NCBI GenBank assembly: GCA_028015205.1
Contig: CM051514.1
Coordinates: 31,574,150-31,638,149 of the forward strand
Direction: 5' to 3'
Source of the DNA: Mytilisepta virgata
Taxonomy: Eukaryota; Mollusca; Bivalvia; Mytilida; Mytilidae
DNA: 64,000 nucleotides
In this document: positions 57,994-64,000 of the stretch, piece by piece
How positions within the stretch are numbered: position 1 is the first letter of the stretch
Layout of the letters: every line of letters begins with the position of its first letter
The notes under the pieces: generated by a model
The model's input: only the letters and a program-made list of their open reading frames with translations
Databases searched by the model: none
What the model was told of the DNA's origin: nothing
Position numbers and translations under genes: made by a program

Positions 57994-59921
57994 AATTTTA
58001 TTTTAGGATTTGATAATGTTTTTCGAAATGATATTGACCTTTCATTATCTAAATGATATTGATCAGTTATCTTATATATGAAAAACTCTTGCATCCAAAG
58101 TCAACAGTCAGTTTTTTTGCCAGTTGATAGTTTAAAATTTAGTGGATGGTAAAGTAGTCTAGCTATTGATCACTAATATGTCATTAAAATTGTTAATCTC
58201 ATTACTGAGGGATGTTTTATTCAAGTAAAATTTGGCCTATCTAATGCAGATTAGTGCTCTGGAAGTTGCCTTAAATTTCCAGAAAAAAAATTATAGAATC
58301 AGAATCTGTGTTAACAGAGGATATACATGTATGCTGAGTAAATTAGTGCTCTGAAAGTGACCATAAATCTGCTTAAAATTCGTGTGAACAAAGGATGTAT
58401 GCTTTGTAGATATTTATTGTAATATATAAATGTTTATATTATATTGTAAATTATATCCATGTATTATGGCTGCCTTTAAGGTTGTTTAGACATTTTTTAT
58501 ATTCTTGTATATATTTTTTTAATGTCAGTCATTTTTATATATAACTTAGTTTCCTTTTGAAAACAACGACGTATAATAAGCTAAGTATCATTAACCAAAA
58601 GTGTAAGATACATGTATAAATTTAAGTTTGATCAAAGGTTAAAGAAAACTAGGATATTTGACTTCCAACTTGTTTTTTTTCCAATTTTGTGAAAATCTTG
58701 AAGTCTTCAGGAAGCAGCATTTTGAAATATTGGACTTGTTTGCTCTTAAAAACTCTAATTTTGTTCATATTTTAGAATTTGATTTTGCTTTTCTCATTCA
58801 ATTTTACAATATTGAACTGTCATCTGGAAAAAGAGAAATTTCAATAAAAAAAATTACAAATACTTTTTCCCCAGTTTTGGATTTTTATTTCCAAAACAGA
58901 AGAATATTGCTTGTGCCCTGTATAGAATTTATAGGCAGAATATTAGATAGAAAACAATCGAATTTGTTTTGATTTTAGTTAAATTAAATGTGCATTTCCT
59001 TGTCTTAAGTTTTTTCTTTCTATTAAAGTCATAACTTTACAGTGACAGAGAATGTTTTTAGTCATAAAATTTGATTGAAAAAAATATATATTGAATATTA
59101 TTGAGAAAGCAAAAACATTTCAGTTTAAAATGATCACTGGTTTGTAACATCATATATGTTCAAATCCATCGAAAGCAATATTCATTTTGTAACTTTCAGA
59201 TCGATTAAGTAAATATAAGGAATGCTTACTCAGAATATTTCAACAATAATGCTTCATACAATCATGTTTTATTAAATAAAAATTACTACTTTTTATGTGT
59301 CATTTTATTAAATAAAGTTTCATAACAAAACATGGAACTCCAAGGCGTCATAATGTCATAATCAAAGTCCAAAGATACTGGCAAGGTCTGGAGACATTCA
59401 GAACAACTGGAAAGCAACAGTCATACTCCTGACTTGGTACAGCGTTTTTAAAATGAAAATGGTGAGTTAAACCATGTTTTATGGCATGATAAACCTCCAC
59501 TTATGTGACAGTTGCTTTAATACTGGAACCATTTTAACAACTCCTTATTCACCCTGTTATTGAATCCAGCACAACCTCAGGTTAGCCATTGGTAGATTGT
59601 TCTTCAGTGACCCATCAGTCAAATCCAAACACCTTACTTTGGTCTATTGAATACTGTGAATTAGGAAATGGACATTTATTCTTGCATAAAATGTAACAAA
59701 ATAAGTTATTGGAATAATAAAATCAGTTTTATGCGGTTCAGATTTTGTTTCTAACTGTCAAATTAATCTCACATTATTTCCTGGTTAATGAAGATTTATG
59801 ATAACTGAAGTTGATAAATTCTATGAAACGAATTTTTTACAAACAAGATGTACACAGTTTGTCTATTTACAAGTCATCAGTTGTGCTCGATCAAGAACTG
59901 ATGTGCATTTAAATCATCAAT

Positions 59922-60386
59922 TTTGGGTTAATATGGAAATACTAGCTACTGAGCTGGTATTATTCTCGAGGCTTGGGGTCCAGCAGGCTAGGTATAATCT
60001 CAGTGGTAATTATAGATTCTATGATACCAATGTTGATGCAGAAGATGCGATAATTGGTTGAGAGCAACGTTCTACTCTGTCTAAAGGTTGAATTTTTTAT
60101 TAATTACATTGAAATTAGCCAAAAATAATTTATTAAATGAAATATTAAATACTGTGCTCCATTTGAGAAAAGATGGAATTTCTCACAAACATAGAAGAAA
60201 AACCTATACCTTCAATAATAGTCCAGCATGTGCAAAATTTTGGCAGATTTGTGGGTTTGACCATAAAAACATGAAACTTGGTACAATTGTAAACATATGT
60301 ATATAAATCAATTTTAGCTATGGACCCAATTTCAAAATGGTCGTCATTTTCAAGATGATGGACATGTAGCACTATCATGTTTTAAT
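59922..60386. other. Sequence between duplication copy 2 and the TIR element
   Basis: Nothing recognised. Short frames here lack any known motif. Confidence 0.4.
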
Positions 60387-61448
60387 ATGGGACTATTATA
60401 CTAACGGGATTGGAAACCGTTACGCCAATCAATGTAGTTATACTCAACATCACGGTCGTTAAAACGCGCGCGAGACTTGACGATACGCCATATTGTTTTG
60501 ACAGTGATATAGACAGCTTGCTTTGATCGCATAATTTCTCTAAGTTGTTTTTATAGTTATTTAAAAAGATAATCCTTTATGTAAACATGATAACTATTAT
60601 GATAAAAGGTATTTCGATCTTTGACAGTTGTTATTAATCACCAAATCCCGCCTTAAATGTGAAAAACTGACATTTAAAGGTTGAAATTTTTCCGGATGAT
60701 TTTACAGCGTGGGGACGCTGTGGGAAAAAAATGATTTACAAAATTTCTTATAACTGTTGATTGAAAAGAGATACGCGAGTTTTGTTTATTGTTAAATCAA
60801 ATTTATTGATTACAGGTTGGATTGACCTATTTTTATTGTCACTTTTTAAAGCGAAAAGTGGAATATAAATCTCCTTCTCATTACAACCGGAAATCACATG
60901 CAGGGCTCAAATAAATTATACTGCTCCTATAAAATTGCCTACTCCTATTTATGTGTGCAATAGTTGTAGTAAAATCAGGGTTTTTGTTGCTTAGTAATGG
61001 TCTTCGGGTGGCATGAGCATTTGACTTCGTGAAAATATGTACATTAGGTTCGACAATCAGAACTACAAAATTAGGCCTTTCACAGCTATTGCTGCCATAT
61101 ATTAGCATGTTGAATAGGGGTAGATTTTCTTATAAATGGAGCTGAAAATGCTTTGCCAATGTTTTTTCGAAATCATATATATATTCAATTTGTTAAAATA
61201 ATTAAATAATTCATATATTTTTAATTTTTTGTTCATTTAATTATATTTTTTATTTTAAATCCACTTGTTTTAACGGTATAAACATGCTGACATGTTCGCC
61301 GAAATCAATTGTTTACATGTATCGAAGGCTAATTAACCACATGACACGATAACCTGTCAATCAAAACAAAAAATCATTAATCCGCTATCGGGACAATGAA
61401 ATCTCAACAGACCGATCAGTTTCCAGTCCCGTTAGTATAATAGTCCCA
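60387..61448. mobile_element. TIR transposon remnant with 8-bp target duplication
   Basis: TGGGACTATTATACTAACGG at 60388 is mirrored by CCGTTAGTATAATAGTCCCA ending at 61448. The match continues to about 31 bp with two mismatches. GTTTTAAT at 60379-60386 and 61449-61456 is the target duplication. The 1.06-kb interior has no transposase. An 8-bp target fits hAT, P or Merlin types; the class is left open. Confidence 0.8.
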
Positions 61449-61456
61449 GTTTTAAT

Positions 61457-62004
61457 CTGTATATACGGTCTTGGATTAGGCTTTTTATTTGACGTTTTTC
61501 ATTAAGTCATGGGTAAACTTTAATAAATTAAAACACAAAATAGGAGTTGAAGCTATATTTTTAGCATTGATTAGCAGTTGACCATTAACAGATACTTATC
61601 TTAACAAAGTATGTTTCAGATTTTAACAAGATATATTGAGCACATCGAAGTCGACACGTTTTTTAATTTACCCGAAAATTGCTAATTTTGTGATTTTTTG
61701 TGCATATTTGATTTTTTTATGGACAAGGCGACATAACTCCAGAACAACATCGGACTTTAATAAGGTAACAGTATAGAGGAGCATATAGAAATTTCAGTCT
61801 AGTGAGTCTTTTTAGCAACTTCAAACTTTTGATCACAGATACAAAGAACTTAGCGATATTTTGTAACCATTTTTCACCATTTTAGTAACGATGATTTAAG
61901 TTTTTAAGAATAATTATGAATATTTACACTGGAAATAATAAGAAAAATTTTTTCATGTACTTACTGATAAAGTTTAATTTTTTTAAGTAGAAAGGCTACT
62001 TGGA
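61457..62004. other. Spacer before the retrotransposon
   Basis: AT-rich, no gene or terminal repeat recognised. Confidence 0.4.
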
Positions 62005-64000
62005 TTTTTTTTTTTTTTAACAGACATATATTTTATTCGACAATATTTCTTGTTACAATTATACTAAGGTGCCCAAGCCACACCTAAGTATCCATGTGAA
62101 CACTCTTTCGATTGTCCAGGAAAACAATCAAAAGTATAAGTATCTTCATGGCTGTAGTTAAAAAGTAACATCTTCTATACATTTTTCTATTTTCAGTAAT
62201 AATATATTATTTTTCACACTTGTTTCTCTCAATCTCTTTTTATATTCTCTAATAAATAATTGATAAATATTAATATTTTTCCGTTTTTGTTCCGATACAT
62301 AATATGCTTTGTATAAGCTAAATGCTAGAATAGTTAAAAAATAATTGAAGTAAAAATAATTTCTATCGAACATTTTGTATCCAATAACGAGGTGTTTTAA
62401 TGTAATTTTTCTCTCAAAGTTTACCTTCTGCAGGATATTTTCTAATTTGACCCAAAAATCAGACAAGTAATTGCAAGATATAAAAAAATGGTTGTAATCT
62501 TCTTCAACATTGCAATAATTACACAAATTGTTATCGGTAATTTTCCACTTGAATAATAAAGATTTTGTAGGTACAATATATTGGAGTAACTTCCATCGAA
62601 ATATTTTCAATCTATTTTCCTCCAAAAAGTTGAATATAAAGTTATATATTTCAAAAAAGTCTGTATTTTCTTCAATGCAAAAATATTTAATCCAATAGTT
62701 ATTACCTATTGGTCTTACAAATATATTATCCCTGAAAGCATTGTAAAGTTGCTTGTTTGTCAAGGTATTGGTATTAATCTGCTTTAAAGACCAATAAAAC
62801 TGAGTTCTTTGTACATAAACCAAAGTTTTCTGAGATTGTTCTGATGCTAAGCATCTGTACCATTCTGTAGGTATTGCCCCTTTTAACTTTAGAAATTCTA
62901 TAAAAAAATTACTCTTAAATATAAGTTTTTCGAAAATAAACTTCTGTGAAAACTGTCCATTCTCATCAATAATGTCATTGACATATACAATACCACTGTC
63001 GATCCAATTATTAAAAATCAAACTCTTATTTTCAAATTTGATAAACTTGTTTCCTCATAAAACTTGTTTTCGAATCTCCCTAAAATTTACGGGTTTTTTA
63101 GTTTGCCCGCCCCCACTCTCTATCCAACTTTTTGTAATTTCCCTATAAAAGCCCGGAATGTCTTTAAAATAAAGTAAAGATTTACAATTATCAATATTCA
63201 TTCGAAAAATCAACCAATTTTACCAAACTTATTTAAATACTTTTTTGGAATTACTTTCCAATTAGGAAGCCCTTTTTCAACCAGTCTGCTTACCCAAGAA
63301 GCCTTCAATGACTTGAAGTAACTGCTTACATCTATCATCTTAAGCCCCCCCCTTTTCATATTCACCTATCAGAGTTTTTCTTTTAACTTTGTCCGGTTTT
63401 CTTTTCCAAATAAAGCTATCACACTGCGATTCTATCGCTTTTAAATAGTTATGTGGAACACTTGTTGAACTTGCTAAAAAAGTAAACTTTGGAATAATTA
63501 ATGTTTTTATAATAAGAATTTTACCCAGGATAGTAAGATTCCGTTTTTCCCACCTTACAAATAATTGTTTCATATCTTCAATTTTCTTTTCCCAATTTAA
63601 TCTCTCCCATTGATCCTTGTTATGACCAAAAAACGTTCCCAAAACTTTTACTGGACATTCTGTCCATTTAATCCCTTCAACTTTATCTTTACAATTCTTT
63701 AATTTTCCCACCCAAATGCCTTCTGTTTTGTTTCTATTCAAAATCAGACCAGAAAATGTTACAAATATTTCTTTTACATTCAATGCAACACTTATCTCTG
63801 CTTTAGAACCAAAAAACAGTGTCGTATCATCCGCTAACTGGGAAATTTTTATACTATGTGTGTTCCCATCTAATTTAACCTGTATTCCCTTAATATGCTT
63901 ATTTCCCCTAAGCCGTAAAGCCGTTATTTCTACAGAAATTACAAACAAAAGGGCTGATAATGGACACCCTTGTCTAATACCTCTAGAATTTTGAAATACT
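62005..64000 (-). pseudogene. Non-LTR retrotransposon, 3' part with broken reverse transcriptase, runs off window
   Basis: On the - strand from the window edge, RGIRQGCPLSALLF and SQLADDTTLF are reverse-transcriptase motifs with the catalytic Asp pair. A second frame (63021-62158) ends with a CCHC knuckle (C167, C170, H178, C183 of that frame; spacing 2, 7, 4), typical of the ORF2 C-terminus of L1/Tx1-like elements. Breaks: an extra base in the C8/G8 run at 63345-63352 shifts the frame, an in-frame TGA lies at 63055-63057, and another shift lies between. The 3' end has AATAAA and an A14 tail (T-run 62005-62018 on +). Inactive; the clade is inferred from motifs. Confidence 0.88.

Larger units (their letters stand above)
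54513..59921 (+). pseudogene. Duplicated 3' end of the integrin gene, copy 2
   Basis: Homology to copy 1 starts within exon 22 (ACATATAAAAATCCTACATA at about 54521) and continues to about 59921. The splice acceptor and first half of the exon are absent. The TAA stop is TTA, so the frame would run on ten codons (LRGENSWKKH) to a TGA. The copy is interrupted at about 56357-57993 by a palindrome-headed element. Without that, its length (about 3.77 kb) equals copy 1. I see no way for it to be spliced as a terminal exon. Confidence 0.88.

Noticed and set aside
1..64000. tRNA or rRNA genes
   Set aside because: No cloverleaf with A and B boxes and no rRNA-like sequence was found by eye; a tRNAscan or Rfam search was not possible.

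Overview
The window is nuclear DNA from an animal and most likely a bivalve mollusc, probably a mussel (Mytilidae). The reasons are one AT-rich, intron-rich gene with canonical GT-AG splice sites, plus several repeat families that I remember as typical of mussels and other bivalves. The species call is inference from memory; no search was run.

About 45.5 kb (449-45951, + strand) is a single integrin beta-subunit gene. I could chain 22 coding exons whose phases agree throughout. They give a 793-residue type I membrane protein: signal peptide, PSI domain, hybrid and beta-I domains with intact MIDAS, ADMIDAS and SyMBS metal-site residues, cysteine-rich I-EGF repeats, a beta-tail, one transmembrane helix, and a tail with WDT, NPVY and NPTY motifs. 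The exon holding the start codon has a splice acceptor just upstream, so a 5' non-coding exon and the promoter lie outside the window. A 24-nt candidate microexon (14407-14430) in intron 6 would add eight residues beside the specificity-determining loop without changing the frame.

The introns are loaded with transposon remains. Most striking are many repeats built to one plan: a T-rich flank, a terminal hairpin, a triplet or tetranucleotide microsatellite, tandem units near 140-195 bp (most often 146-161), and in four of them a 3' hairpin followed by CTAG. This matches my memory of Helitron/Helentron-derived bivalve elements (pearl type). Intron 12 holds a four-layer nest of insertions. hAT-like elements with 6-bp target duplications, TTAA-flanked MITEs, TA-flanked mariner-like elements and snapback palindromes are also present.

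Downstream, the end of the last exon and about 3.7 kb of following sequence (about 45913-49672) are repeated in direct orientation at 54513-59921. The second copy is interrupted by a 1.6-kb palindrome-headed element, and it has lost both the stop codon and the splice acceptor. Between the copies are 4.8 kb with a 413-bp tandem repeat and a short CpG-richer stretch of unknown role. The right end holds a TIR transposon with an 8-bp target duplication (60387-61448) and the 3' part of a broken non-LTR retrotransposon on the - strand (62005-64000, running off the window).
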